DNA of 11,478 nucleotides from Candidatus Woesearchaeota archaeon. Lineage in GTDB: Archaea > Nanobdellota > Nanobdellia > Woesearchaeales > UBA11576. Under the pieces are notes generated by a model, which saw nothing but the letters and a program-made list of their open reading frames with translations, was not told the origin of the DNA and made no database searches. The stretch covers positions 1-11,478 of the forward strand of contig JACRKM010000088.1 in assembly GCA_016219765.1 (NCBI GenBank). The letters are read 5' to 3'. Of this stretch, positions 5,177 through 11,478 are shown piece by piece (positions within the stretch are counted from its first letter, which is position 1; the number at the start of each line of letters is the position of its first letter). The position numbers and the translations under genes were made by a program.

Positions 5177-5464
5177 CGCAGCAAGGAGCGCCATGTGTTC
5201 TTTTCCATCGCCAGAAATGAGATTAATCGCGACATCCTTTCCAAGTTTGCCTTTGAGATGCTCTTGAATGGAATTGATTAGGTCTTCCATGGGCCCGCGT
5301 GAATCGACAACCATCATGGTTACTTGCTTTTCGGCAGTGAATTTTTCGCGTCCGAATTCATTTGTGATAAGAAAAATATTGTCCCACGTTCCATCAGCGA
5401 TAAGTCTGCCGACGTGGCCCCAGGTTCCTTTTCCGACTGACAACACTGCAACGAGATCTGCCAT
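5111..5464 (-). CDS. Single-domain CARF-like Rossmann protein
   Basis: This 117-residue protein has the strand-helix order of a CARF/Rossmann-like domain and nothing else: DLVAVLSVGKGTWGHV (strand 1 and loop), WDNIFLITNEFG, QVTMMVVDSRG, a helix at about 59-72, then DVAINLISGDGKEHMALLAAL (about 77-97) and a last strand ending in LTKEG. The NLISGDGKEHMA segment matches the 'N-x-TGGTK-x-M-A' ligand loop of CARF proteins. I recall similar short conserved proteins in DPANN and other archaea, of unknown function. With no effector or DNA-binding domain, it may sense or degrade a nucleotide ligand, or act with a partner. The start at 5464 is fixed by GGAGG (5471-5475), and a TATA box lies at 5508-5515. 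It is divergent from the M50 protease, sharing a 138-bp spacer. Confidence 0.65.
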   Translation of the reverse strand: MADLVAVLSVGKGTWGHVGRLIADGTWDNIFLITNEFGREKFTAEKQVTMMVVDSRGPMEDLINSIQEHLKGKLGKDVAINLISGDGKEHMALLAALNRMGVTFSLAALTKEGLKTL

Positions 5465-5470
5465 GATATC

Positions 5471-5515
5471 CCTCCAACATTCTCTAAAGCCAAAGAACAG
5501 ACGTTCCGTATATAA
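5471..5515 (-). promoter_or_regulatory. Promoter and Shine-Dalgarno of the CARF-like gene
   Basis: On the minus strand, TTATATAC (5508-5515) is a good TATA box and GGAGG (5471-5475) is a Shine-Dalgarno site six bases before the ATG. The predicted mRNA leader is about 20 bases. Confidence 0.6.
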
Positions 5516-5565
5516 TGATTGCTAATTTCAAATTTATTGCCTTCGTCAAAGTCTTCATCAGAAGC

Positions 5566-5580
5566 AACAAAGCTTAAATA
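5566..5580 (+). promoter_or_regulatory. TATA promoter of the M50 protease (leaderless)
   Basis: AACAAAGCTTAAATA ends 23 bases before the ATG at 5603, so the mRNA should begin at or next to the start codon. The identical 15 bases precede pyrG at 6561-6575. The element lies inside the longer open frame that begins with TTG at 5519, which rules against that earlier start. Confidence 0.7.
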
Positions 5581-5602
5581 CAGCAATATAACAGAAAAAG
5601 CC

Positions 5603-6202
5603 ATGTTCTCGGTTCAAGAACTCATTGACGTTATTATTATGAGTCTCGGTGTCGGCTTCATTTTCCAGGATGTTTTTCGTGTTCATTCGGCACCGAGAAC
5701 GTCCTCATACGATCCTCTTGCACGCTATAGACCCGGCGGCGTTAAACCCGGTTTTTTCCAGTCTGACCTCTGGTTTGCTATTTTAGTAACTGCTCCAGCC
5801 ATCATTTTCCATGAACTCATGCACAAGCTTGTCGCGCTCGCATATGGTTTGCAGGCGACTTTTCATGCTGCATACTTCTGGCTTGGCATCGGAATAGCCC
5901 TTAAATTGGTTGGCGTGCCGTTTATTTTCTTTGTGCCGGGGTATGTCTCGATTTCGGGAGCAGCTGTTCCGCTCCAGAACGCGCTCATAGCCTTTGCGGG
6001 TCCTGGCACGAACTTGCTATTGTTTAGTGCATCATGGCTCTTGCTCAGAAACCAATCATTTATCCGTCGACATCGGCGGTTCGCCCCGATTCTGTATCTG
6101 ACAAAGCGAATTAATGGGTTTCTCTTCATATTCAACATGCTCCCTCTTCCAATCTTCGATGGTTGGAAGGTGTACGAAGGTTTCTGGCGCGCATTTTTCT
6201 AA
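5603..6202 (+). CDS. M50-family (site-2 protease-like) intramembrane metalloprotease
   Basis: This 199-residue polytopic membrane protein carries the two zinc-site motifs of family M50. HELMH is at residues 70-74 inside a membrane helix (H70 and H74 zinc ligands, E71 catalytic), and NMLPLPIFDG is at 178-187, where D186 is the third zinc ligand. Hydrophobic segments lie at about 7-24, 56-78, 90-120, 125-155 and 172-185. Such proteins cut other membrane proteins within the bilayer, for example anti-sigma factors in bacteria; archaeal substrates are mostly unknown. There is no PDZ or CBS domain, so it is the minimal type. ATG 5603 is chosen over the in-frame TTG at 5519 because a TATA box at 5566-5580 ends 23 bases upstream. 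It stands alone, divergent from the CARF-like gene. Confidence 0.85.
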   Translation: MFSVQELIDVIIMSLGVGFIFQDVFRVHSAPRTSSYDPLARYRPGGVKPGFFQSDLWFAILVTAPAIIFHELMHKLVALAYGLQATFHAAYFWLGIGIALKLVGVPFIFFVPGYVSISGAAVPLQNALIAFAGPGTNLLLFSASWLLLRNQSFIRRHRRFAPILYLTKRINGFLFIFNMLPLPIFDGWKVYEGFWRAFF

Positions 6203-6251
6203 AACTGATTAAAACTGTGCCAAATAAAGTGAACTACAAACAACTATTGAG

Positions 6252-6331
6252 AATTTCTCGTGGGAGAATTGCGTAGAGAAATCGCTACTGCGGATGATCG
6301 AAATCGCAAAAAAAAGTGCGCGAGTGTCGCG
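6252..6331. repeat. Small hairpins and an 8-bp direct repeat upstream of the microprotein gene
   Basis: The spacer after the protease gene holds a hairpin AATTTCTC-GTGG-GAGAATT (6252-6270), two copies of GAAATCGC (6278-6285 and 6300-6307) and a perfect CGCGA-GTG-TCGCG hairpin (6319-6331) directly before the BRE/TATA box of the lysine-rich gene. The last could be an operator. No coding frame is seen in 6203-6407. Confidence 0.35.
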
Positions 6332-6336
6332 AAAAA

Positions 6337-6401
6337 CAAAAAAGTATAAATACTTCGACTGTTTATAAGATTTTTAATTACATTCCTAAAAGAATGGAGG
6401 T
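6337..6401 (+). promoter_or_regulatory. Promoter and Shine-Dalgarno of the lysine-rich microprotein
   Basis: AAAAAAGTATAAATAC (6338-6353) is a near-ideal archaeal BRE/TATA box, predicting transcription from about 6375. GGAGGTG (6396-6401 region) is a full Shine-Dalgarno site placed seven bases before the ATG at 6408. This is the strongest combination of promoter and ribosome site in the window. Confidence 0.7.
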
Positions 6402-6407
6402 GCTCAC

Positions 6408-6464
6408 ATGGCCGCTAAAAAGAAAAAGGCAGCAAAAAAGAAAGCCAAGAAGAAGAAAAGATAA
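6408..6464 (+). CDS. 18-residue lysine-rich microprotein
   Basis: The frame ATG...TAA encodes MAAKKKKAAKKKAKKKKR: 12 Lys, 1 Arg and 4 Ala after the Met. It is too short for usual gene finders, yet it has a strong TATA box, a perfect GGAGGTG Shine-Dalgarno site and a T-rich terminator zone just after it, so it is a self-contained transcription unit. The composition resembles the lysine-alanine tails of histone H1 or bacterial HU-like proteins, which neutralise DNA or RNA charge. I infer nucleic-acid binding or compaction; a role in ribosome or RNA binding is equally possible. An alternative is a leader peptide or a regulated RNA whose short frame matters more than its product, but pyrG downstream has its own promoter. 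Similar tiny lysine-rich frames occur in DPANN genomes, to my recollection. Confidence 0.6.
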   Translation: MAAKKKKAAKKKAKKKKR

Positions 6465-6485
6465 CTGAATCTTCTGATCTGAATG

Positions 6486-6509
6486 TTTTTTCTTTTCTTT
6501 CACTTTTTT
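6486..6509 (+). terminator. T-tract terminator of the microprotein gene
   Basis: A pyrimidine stretch with runs of six, four, three and six T (6486-6509) starts 21 bases after the TAA. Archaeal RNA polymerase stops at such T-runs without needing a hairpin. Confidence 0.6.
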
Positions 6510-6560
6510 AACGTCTCTTCTCACAGTATACTTGTAAGAATTGAATTAATTTACTACTAC

Positions 6561-6575
6561 AACAAAGCTTAAATA
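6561..6575 (+). promoter_or_regulatory. TATA promoter of pyrG (leaderless or nearly so)
   Basis: AACAAAGCTTAAATA ends 27 bases before the pyrG ATG, predicting a leader of zero to a few bases. It is identical to the promoter core of the M50 protease gene at 5566-5580. Confidence 0.7.
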
Positions 6576-6602
6576 GAACTCGCTTGGTGCACGTATACCC
6601 AT

Positions 6603-8207
6603 ATGCCGAAAAACACAAAATTTATCGTGGTGACTGGCGGAGTAATGTCTGGTCTTGGCAAAGGCGTTGCTGCAGCAAGCATCGGAAATCTTCTTTCTTC
6701 GAGTCTTAAAGTGGTGCCGATGAAGCTGGACGGCTACTTGAACACTGATCCCGGCACGATGAACCCAATTGAGCACGGTGAAGTGTTTGTTCTCGACGAT
6801 GGGGGCGAAGTGGATATGGACTTCGGCCACTATGAACGTTTTCTCGGCACTACATGCAAGCGTGAGTGGAACTTAACAATGGGAAAGGTATTCACTGGCG
6901 TCAATGAAAAAGAACGTCGCGGGGATTACCTGGGAAAGACAGTACAGATGATTCCGCATGGCACAAACTACATCAAGGAAGTGTTCTTTGAGACGGCCAA
7001 GCAGGAAGCTGCTGATGTGCTCCTCATAGAGATCGGCGGAACCGTTGGCGATATTGAAAATCAGTTGTATATCGAGGCTGCGCGTCAGCTGAAAAAGCAG
7101 GTAGGACCAAATAACATCCTGTACGTGCACCTGACATACGTACCGATCCCGTACGGTGTGAATGAGCAGAAGTCAAAGCCGACGCAGCAGAGCGTTGATA
7201 TGCTCCGGCAGCGTGGAATCCAGCCAGATATCGTGATCGGCCGATGTACAAAAATTCTTGATCAAAAAATCAAGGAGAAGATCGCGTCATTTTGCGACGT
7301 GGACGAAACCGCTGTCTTCACGGGTCTTGATGTTCCTCACGTGTATTCTATGCCGCTTCTGTTCGAATCCGAAGGGATGCTAAAGGTGATTGCAAACAAG
7401 CTTGGCATCGAGGTCAAGCCAGATACCGCGAAGTGGAAGTCGCTGATAGATAATCTGGACGATTTGAAGCAGCTGGTGACGGTTGCGATCTGCGGGAAAT
7501 ACACCAAGCTTGAGGATTCGTATGCGAGCATCAAAGAGGCGCTCTTGCATTGCAGTGCGCACACAAAAGCAAAAATCAAAATAGACTGGGTCGATACAGC
7601 AAAGATTGAGAACAAGCAGCATTCGTTGGAGGAGCGTCTCAAAGATGTAGATGCAGTCATCATTCCGGGTGGTTTTGGTCCGCGGGGCGTTGAGGGCAAA
7701 ATCGAGGTCATCAGATACGTGCGGGAAAAGAACATTCCGTTCATGGGTATCTGTCTTGGCCTGCAGCTCGCTGTTGTGGAGTACGCGCGCAATGTGTGCA
7801 ATCTTGCCGGCGCACACTCGACAGAAATGAATCCAACGACGGAGCATCCGGTGGTTGATATCCTGCCTGAGCAAAAGAATGTTGATAAGAAAGGCGGCAC
7901 CATGCGTCTTGGAGCGTACAAAGCGGTGCTTGCGCAAGGATCGCTGGCAAGCCGGCTCTATGCGAGTGATGAAGTATGGGAGCGTCACCGGCACCGCTAT
8001 GAAGTAAATCCTTCTTATCATATGCGTCTCAGCAATGCCGGGCTCAGGTTTTCAGGAATGAGCGAAGATAGACGTTTAGCTGAGTTTATTGAACTTGCAG
8101 ATCATCCATTTTTCATCGCGACGCAGGCGCATCCGGAATTGAAATCGAGCCTTCTCAAACCGGCTCCTTTATTTTTAGGCCTCGTTAATGCTGCACTTGC
8201 GAAATAG
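6603..8207 (+). CDS. pyrG: CTP synthase (glutamine-hydrolysing)
   Basis: The enzyme makes CTP from UTP, ATP and glutamine, the last step of pyrimidine nucleotide synthesis, in the cytoplasm. The 534 residues match the usual length of about 530-550. The N-terminal synthetase domain (about 1-270) has the P-loop-like VVTGGVMSGLGKG at 8-20 and the conserved DGYLNTDPGTMNPIEHGEVFV and DMDFGHYERF segments that bind Mg-ATP and UTP. The C-terminal class I glutamine amidotransferase domain (about 290-534) has PGGFGPRG for the oxyanion region, GICLGLQ with nucleophile C384, RHRYEVN, and the His-Glu pair in HPE (H510, E512). All catalytic residues are present. The ATG at 6603 is supported by the promoter 27 bases upstream. 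The gene appears monocistronic, ending at a T-run. Confidence 0.98.
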   Translation: MPKNTKFIVVTGGVMSGLGKGVAAASIGNLLSSSLKVVPMKLDGYLNTDPGTMNPIEHGEVFVLDDGGEVDMDFGHYERFLGTTCKREWNLTMGKVFTGVNEKERRGDYLGKTVQMIPHGTNYIKEVFFETAKQEAADVLLIEIGGTVGDIENQLYIEAARQLKKQVGPNNILYVHLTYVPIPYGVNEQKSKPTQQSVDMLRQRGIQPDIVIGRCTKILDQKIKEKIASFCDVDETAVFTGLDVPHVYSMPLLFESEGMLKVIANKLGIEVKPDTAKWKSLIDNLDDLKQLVTVAICGKYTKLEDSYASIKEALLHCSAHTKAKIKIDWVDTAKIENKQHSLEERLKDVDAVIIPGGFGPRGVEGKIEVIRYVREKNIPFMGICLGLQLAVVEYARNVCNLAGAHSTEMNPTTEHPVVDILPEQKNVDKKGGTMRLGAYKAVLAQGSLASRLYASDEVWERHRHRYEVNPSYHMRLSNAGLRFSGMSEDRRLAEFIELADHPFFIATQAHPELKSSLLKPAPLFLGLVNAALAK

Positions 8208-8221
8208 CCTGATTGTTACGA

Positions 8222-8227
8222 TTTTTT
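8222..8227 (+). terminator. T-run after pyrG
   Basis: Six T's begin 15 bases after the pyrG stop codon. This is a short but typical archaeal T-tract terminator separating pyrG from the secF promoter. Confidence 0.4.
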
Positions 8228-8257
8228 AGAGAAAAGAAACGCGAATAGCGAAAGAAA

Positions 8258-8267
8258 CATTTATTAA
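8258..8267 (+). promoter_or_regulatory. TATA promoter of secF (leaderless)
   Basis: AAACATTTATTAA contains a TATA element ending at about 8267, 23 bases before the ATG at 8290, again implying a leaderless mRNA. The upstream purine-rich GCGAAAGAAA may act as BRE. Confidence 0.6.
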
Positions 8268-8289
8268 TGGCGGTTTTTCTTGCTGCACC

Positions 8290-9351
8290 ATGGGTTCGCT
8301 CAGTCGAAGGGAACGGCGTCTTTTACGCAGGTTTGGAACCAAGCACGAGGAAATGCAGGAAGCCCATCCTGAAAAGAAAGAACATAGTGAATATGCGCCA
8401 GCGGAAGAAAAAGTTGAGGGGCACAGTGCACATTACGTTCCGCCAAAGGGCTTTTTTGGGAAGATCCTTCATATCTACGACAAAAATTACAAACAACTTC
8501 TTTTAATTCCTACATTGCTGCTGCTTGTCTCCTTTGGGATCATCGGGTACCACTGGACGACCACGGGAAATTTCATTGAGAAAGGAATATCGCTCTCAGG
8601 CGGTTCGACGCTCACAATTCAGAAAACTGAGACAGTTGATGTTGCTGCCATTAAACTATTGCTTCGCGGGCAATTTCCAAATGATGATATTAATGTGCGT
8701 GCACTTTCAAAAGCGGGAAAGCAATTGGGAATTATTGTGGAGACAACTGCAACTGACCAAAAACAAGTGCAATTGATTTCCGCAACGCTCAGGCGTGAAC
8801 TCGCGGTCAAGATAGTAACTGTTGAAACGATTGGCCCGGCTCTTGGAGAGTCCTTCTTTAAGGAGGCGATTTATGCGGTCCTGCTGGCATTTGCATTCAT
8901 GGCAGTAGTCGTGTTTGCTTATTTCAGGACGCCGATCCCTTCATCCTATGTGGTGCTCGCAGCTTTTTCAGATATTGTCTTTGCGTGGGCTATGGTGATC
9001 GTGCTTAATGTTAAGTTGTCGACTGCCGGAGTCGCTACATTCTTGATGCTTGTCGGTTATTCGGTAGACACAGACATCCTCTTGACCACTCGTGTGCTCA
9101 AGCGTGAAGGTCCATTGTTTGGCAAGATTATTGATGCGTTCAGCACCGGCATTGTTATGACGCTTGCTGCGATGGCAGCAACAGGCATCGCCTATCTGAC
9201 AACACCTTCCGAGACTCTTAAGCAGATCATGCTGATTTTATTTTTTGGTCTTGTTGCAGACATCATATTCACCTGGCTGCAGAATGCTTGCCTGTTGCGC
9301 TGGTATGTGGAGTCAAAACATAAAAAACAGGCAGCGGGTACAGTTCACTAA
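8290..9351 (+). CDS. secF: Protein translocase subunit SecF
   Basis: SecF works with SecD in the membrane to pull exported proteins out of the Sec channel, using an ion gradient in bacteria; the archaeal energy source is less clear. The 353 residues comprise a charged cytoplasmic N-terminus of about 65 residues (rich in R, E, K and H), TM1 at about 70-88, an extracytoplasmic P1 domain starting at the family motif ISLSGGSTLTI (100-110), then five helices from about 190 to 345. GYSVDTDILLTTRVLK (256-271), with D260 and D262, is the archaeal counterpart of the conserved SecF helix-4 motif. The N-terminal extension is longer than in most SecF proteins. The ATG at 8290 fits a leaderless transcript. 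secD follows after 45 bases. Confidence 0.95.
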   Translation: MGSLSRRERRLLRRFGTKHEEMQEAHPEKKEHSEYAPAEEKVEGHSAHYVPPKGFFGKILHIYDKNYKQLLLIPTLLLLVSFGIIGYHWTTTGNFIEKGISLSGGSTLTIQKTETVDVAAIKLLLRGQFPNDDINVRALSKAGKQLGIIVETTATDQKQVQLISATLRRELAVKIVTVETIGPALGESFFKEAIYAVLLAFAFMAVVVFAYFRTPIPSSYVVLAAFSDIVFAWAMVIVLNVKLSTAGVATFLMLVGYSVDTDILLTTRVLKREGPLFGKIIDAFSTGIVMTLAAMAATGIAYLTTPSETLKQIMLILFFGLVADIIFTWLQNACLLRWYVESKHKKQAAGTVH

Positions 9352-9396
9352 TAGGATTAACATTGTTTATGATTTAAACATTATTAAACATCATTT

Positions 9397-11130
9397 ATGA
9401 TTTATCGGGTTTTATTCATGGAAACACTCAAAAAGCTTTTCAAAAGCGGGCGCGTGATCGTGATGCTCGCTTTTGTACTGCTCGCCATCGTTGCGATCCA
9501 CCCGGCTCCTTGGAATGACGGTGTGGCGATCAGGTCGATTGCAAAAGAGGGGCCGGCGTATATTGCTGGAGTCGTTGCGCCAAAGCCGACTGCTACGCCG
9601 ATTTCGCGAGAGCGCATTATAGCAATCAATCAGGAAGCCATCCATTCTGTTGATGATTATTATCGTGTTGCTGGCTCCCTTGCTCCTAACATCTCAGTAC
9701 AGCTGAAGACCAACAAGAAGTTGTATCGTGTCGTTCCTCAATACCGGGCAGAGAAAGTGGTGCTCAATGAGACAACTGTCGAGAATCGCACAAAAGAAGT
9801 GTTTGATACGAAAACAAACACGACAAAGAATGAGACATACGCTGTTGAAGTGCCAAAGACCAAGACAGTATTGCACAAGGATGAACCGGTTGATCTTGGT
9901 TTGAGCGTCTATGCTGCTCCGAAGACGAACTTGCGCAAAGGTCTTGAATTGCAGGGAGGCACGCGTGTTTTACTGCAGCCGGATGAGAAGGTTTCGCAAG
10001 AGGTACTGGAAACGGTCATCGCGAGCCTTGAGCAGCGCCTTAACGTGTATGGCATCAGCGATGTTGCGGTAAAATCCGCAACCGATCTTTCAGGAAGCCA
10101 GTTCATTCTTGTTGAGATTGCGGGCGCAACAGAAGAAGAGATCAGGACGCTGCTTGCAAGCCAGGGAAAGTTTGAAGCGAATGTCGGAAACACGACCATC
10201 TTTCATGGCGGCAGTGACATCACGTATGTGTGTCGCAGCGCTGATTGTTCAGGCATCAATCCGGGCAGGGGATGCCGCCAGCTGGACATAAATCAGTGGG
10301 TATGTTCATTTTTCTTTACAATTTCCACGAGTCCTCAGGCAGCGCAGCGTCAAGCGGATGCTACAAGAAATCTTGCAGTCATCAGCGAACAGGGTGAAGG
10401 CTATTTGAGTGAAAAGCTGTACCTGTATCTTGATGATACGCTGGTAGATTCTCTCAACATTGGTGCAAGCTTAAAAGGCCAGGCCGCGACCGATATCCAG
10501 ATCAGTGGCAGTGGCTCAGGATCTACGCAGGCAAATGCGATGCAGAGCGCACTTGACAATATGAAGAATCTGCAGACAGTCCTTGCGACAGGAAGCTTGC
10601 CGGTGAAATTGCATATTGTAAAAACGGATGCCATCAGTCCGACGCTCGGTGATGAGTTTGTGCGCAGCACGCTTTTGATGACACTGCTTGCAACACTTGC
10701 CGTTGTACTCGTGATTTTCGTGAAATATCGTGAATGGAAGATTACTGCTCCAATTGCAGTAACGATGATAGCAGAGATTGTTATTCTGCTTGGAGTCGCT
10801 GCGCTAATCGGCTGGAATCTTGATCTGGCAGCGATCGCCGGAATCATTGTTGCGGTAGGTACTGGTGTCGACGACCAGATCGTTATTACGGATGAGACTC
10901 TGCGCGCCGGAAGGCGTGAGAATCTCAACTGGCGCGATCGTTTCAAACGCGCGTTCTTCATAATCATGGCGGCATATTTGACTGCCGTAGTGTCAATGAT
11001 TCCCCTCTTGTTCGCTGGAGCCGGCCTATTGAAAGGTTTTGCGCTTACGACGATCATCGGTGTTTCAGTGGGTGTGTTCGTAACGCGACCGGCATATGCC
11101 GCGGTTGTTGAGATTCTATTGAATAAGTGA
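9397..11130 (+). CDS. secD: Protein translocase subunit SecD with PDZ-like insertion
   Basis: SecD is SecF's partner in late protein export. Of 577 residues, TM1 is at about 19-35; residues 41-115 look like a PDZ-like fold (GVAIRSIAKEGPAYIAGV, ERIIAINQEAIHSVDDYY, ISVQLKTNKKLYRVV); a linker at 116-165 has four N-glycosylation sequons (N124, N130, N141, N145). P1 starts at GLELQGGTRVLL (182-193) and includes four cysteines (C279, C284, C293, C303). Five helices follow from about 425, with the ion-path motif GTGVDDQIVITDE (D492, D493) in the fourth TM of the RND fold. Bacterial SecD has no PDZ part. Start choice is uncertain: ATG 9397 gives a 23-base spacing from TTTATGAT; ATG 9418 (METLKK) fits TTATTAAA at 9381-9388. 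It probably is co-transcribed with secF, with an extra internal promoter possible. Confidence 0.95.
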   Translation: MIYRVLFMETLKKLFKSGRVIVMLAFVLLAIVAIHPAPWNDGVAIRSIAKEGPAYIAGVVAPKPTATPISRERIIAINQEAIHSVDDYYRVAGSLAPNISVQLKTNKKLYRVVPQYRAEKVVLNETTVENRTKEVFDTKTNTTKNETYAVEVPKTKTVLHKDEPVDLGLSVYAAPKTNLRKGLELQGGTRVLLQPDEKVSQEVLETVIASLEQRLNVYGISDVAVKSATDLSGSQFILVEIAGATEEEIRTLLASQGKFEANVGNTTIFHGGSDITYVCRSADCSGINPGRGCRQLDINQWVCSFFFTISTSPQAAQRQADATRNLAVISEQGEGYLSEKLYLYLDDTLVDSLNIGASLKGQAATDIQISGSGSGSTQANAMQSALDNMKNLQTVLATGSLPVKLHIVKTDAISPTLGDEFVRSTLLMTLLATLAVVLVIFVKYREWKITAPIAVTMIAEIVILLGVAALIGWNLDLAAIAGIIVAVGTGVDDQIVITDETLRAGRRENLNWRDRFKRAFFIIMAAYLTAVVSMIPLLFAGAGLLKGFALTTIIGVSVGVFVTRPAYAAVVEILLNK

Positions 11131-11153
11131 TGCTTCAATAAGTAATACGAATT

Positions 11154-11177
11154 AAACAAAACTAAATCAAACAAAAC
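11154..11177. repeat. AAACAAAAC direct repeat in the A-rich spacer after secD
   Basis: AAACAAAAC occurs at 11154-11162 and 11169-11177, 15 bases apart, in an A-rich 76-base spacer between secD and the transporter gene. It may be part of an upstream BRE/TATA region, or simple low complexity. Confidence 0.2.
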
Positions 11178-11206
11178 AAGCAAATGTACCTTAGAGAGCT
11201 GATGTG

Positions 11207-11478
11207 ATGAGAACTCCGTTGTGGTCGATTTTCCTGGTTGCGGGGTGCACAATCCTGACATCGCTTGGACAATTGTTCTTTAAGTTTGGGATGAATCGGT
11301 TTGCACCGAGTGTCCTCGGGGTGTTAACAAATTTCCAACTGTTAGGAGGGCTTGCCTTCTACGGCTTTGGTGCTTTGGGACTCATCGTTGCATTCAAATA
11401 TGGCGAGATGTCTGTGCTTTATCCAGTTGTCTCATTGAGTTTCATTTGGGTTGCAATACTCTCCTTCCTCTTTCTCAA
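11207..11478 (+). CDS. EamA/SMR-type membrane transporter, 3' end outside the window
   Basis: The frame is open to the window edge, giving about 90 residues of a DMT-superfamily transporter. Three hydrophobic helices are visible: residues about 6-28 (IFLVAGCTILTSLGQLFFKFG), 45-65 (LLGGLAFYGFGALGLIVAF) and 73-90 (LYPVVSLSFIWVAILSFLF). The GQLFFKFGM motif at the end of helix 1 and YGEMSVLYPVVSLSF resemble the EamA, ArnE/F and small multidrug resistance families. If it is a single EamA unit, little is missing (about 110-150 residues expected); if a paired one, half. Substrate is unknown. ATG 11207 is used; GTG 11204 is an adjacent alternative, and the ATG at 11202 runs into TGA at once. It lies 76 bases after secD on the same strand. 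Confidence 0.8.
   Translation, partial: MRTPLWSIFLVAGCTILTSLGQLFFKFGMNRFAPSVLGVLTNFQLLGGLAFYGFGALGLIVAFKYGEMSVLYPVVSLSFIWVAILSFLFL

Noticed and set aside
5519..5602. Extended N-terminus of the M50 protease from TTG 5519
   Set aside because: The added 28 codons contain the promoter that drives the gene from ATG 5603.
7380..8021. 213-codon minus-strand frame inside pyrG
   Set aside because: It is antisense to an unambiguous CTP synthase with all catalytic residues and has no promoter or recognisable domain.
10401..11261. 286-codon minus-strand frame across the secD 3' end
   Set aside because: It is antisense to the conserved SecD helices; the Ile/Thr/Ser-rich translation is what a reversed membrane-protein gene produces.

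Overview
The window looks like chromosomal DNA of an archaeon, most likely of the DPANN group (Woesearchaeota- or Pacearchaeota-like). This rests on AT-rich TATA-type promoters placed 23-28 bases before start codons, giving leaderless or nearly leaderless mRNAs. It also rests on archaeal T-tract terminators, an archaeal-type secF-secD pair whose SecD carries a PDZ-like insertion, and very small proteins. The taxonomic call is inference; no rRNA is present to confirm it.

Layout. 1-654 (+): an MTS-family SAM-dependent methyltransferase. 685-1847 (-): a four-helix membrane protein with a CPMC motif, preceded by a CARF-winged-helix regulator; this pair looks more AT-rich than the rest. 1848-2139: a GC-rich, hairpin-rich non-coding block flanked by an 11-bp inverted repeat. 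2140-2586 (-): a membrane-anchored beta-rich surface protein with a tandem 19-bp repeat upstream. 2587-3233: a 647-bp non-coding region with two large nested hairpins, a strong TATA box, a possible ncRNA and another strong hairpin. 3234-4871 (+): a lipoprotein with three thioredoxin-like domains. 4949-5176 (+): a doubtful small ORF. 5111-5464 (-): a second, single-domain CARF-like protein. 5603-6202 (+): an M50-family intramembrane metalloprotease. 6408-6464 (+): an 18-residue lysine-rich microprotein gene with its own promoter, Shine-Dalgarno site and T-tract. 6603-8207 (+): CTP synthase (pyrG). 8290-11130 (+): secF and secD. 11207 to the window end (+): a truncated EamA/SMR-type transporter.

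Functional themes. The export machinery (SecDF), an exported thiol-redox lipoprotein, an anchored beta-rich protein and a membrane protease form a cell-envelope theme. SecD has four cysteines in its extracytoplasmic part that a thiol-redox lipoprotein could in principle act on. PyrG and the methyltransferase are housekeeping. The two CARF-type proteins sit in a window with no CRISPR array or cas gene, so they are candidates for nucleotide-sensing roles outside CRISPR immunity. No complete new multi-gene system can be proven from the sequence alone. The most unusual items are the lysine-rich microprotein, the three-domain thioredoxin lipoprotein, the CARF regulator plus CPMC membrane protein pair, and the structured intergenic blocks.
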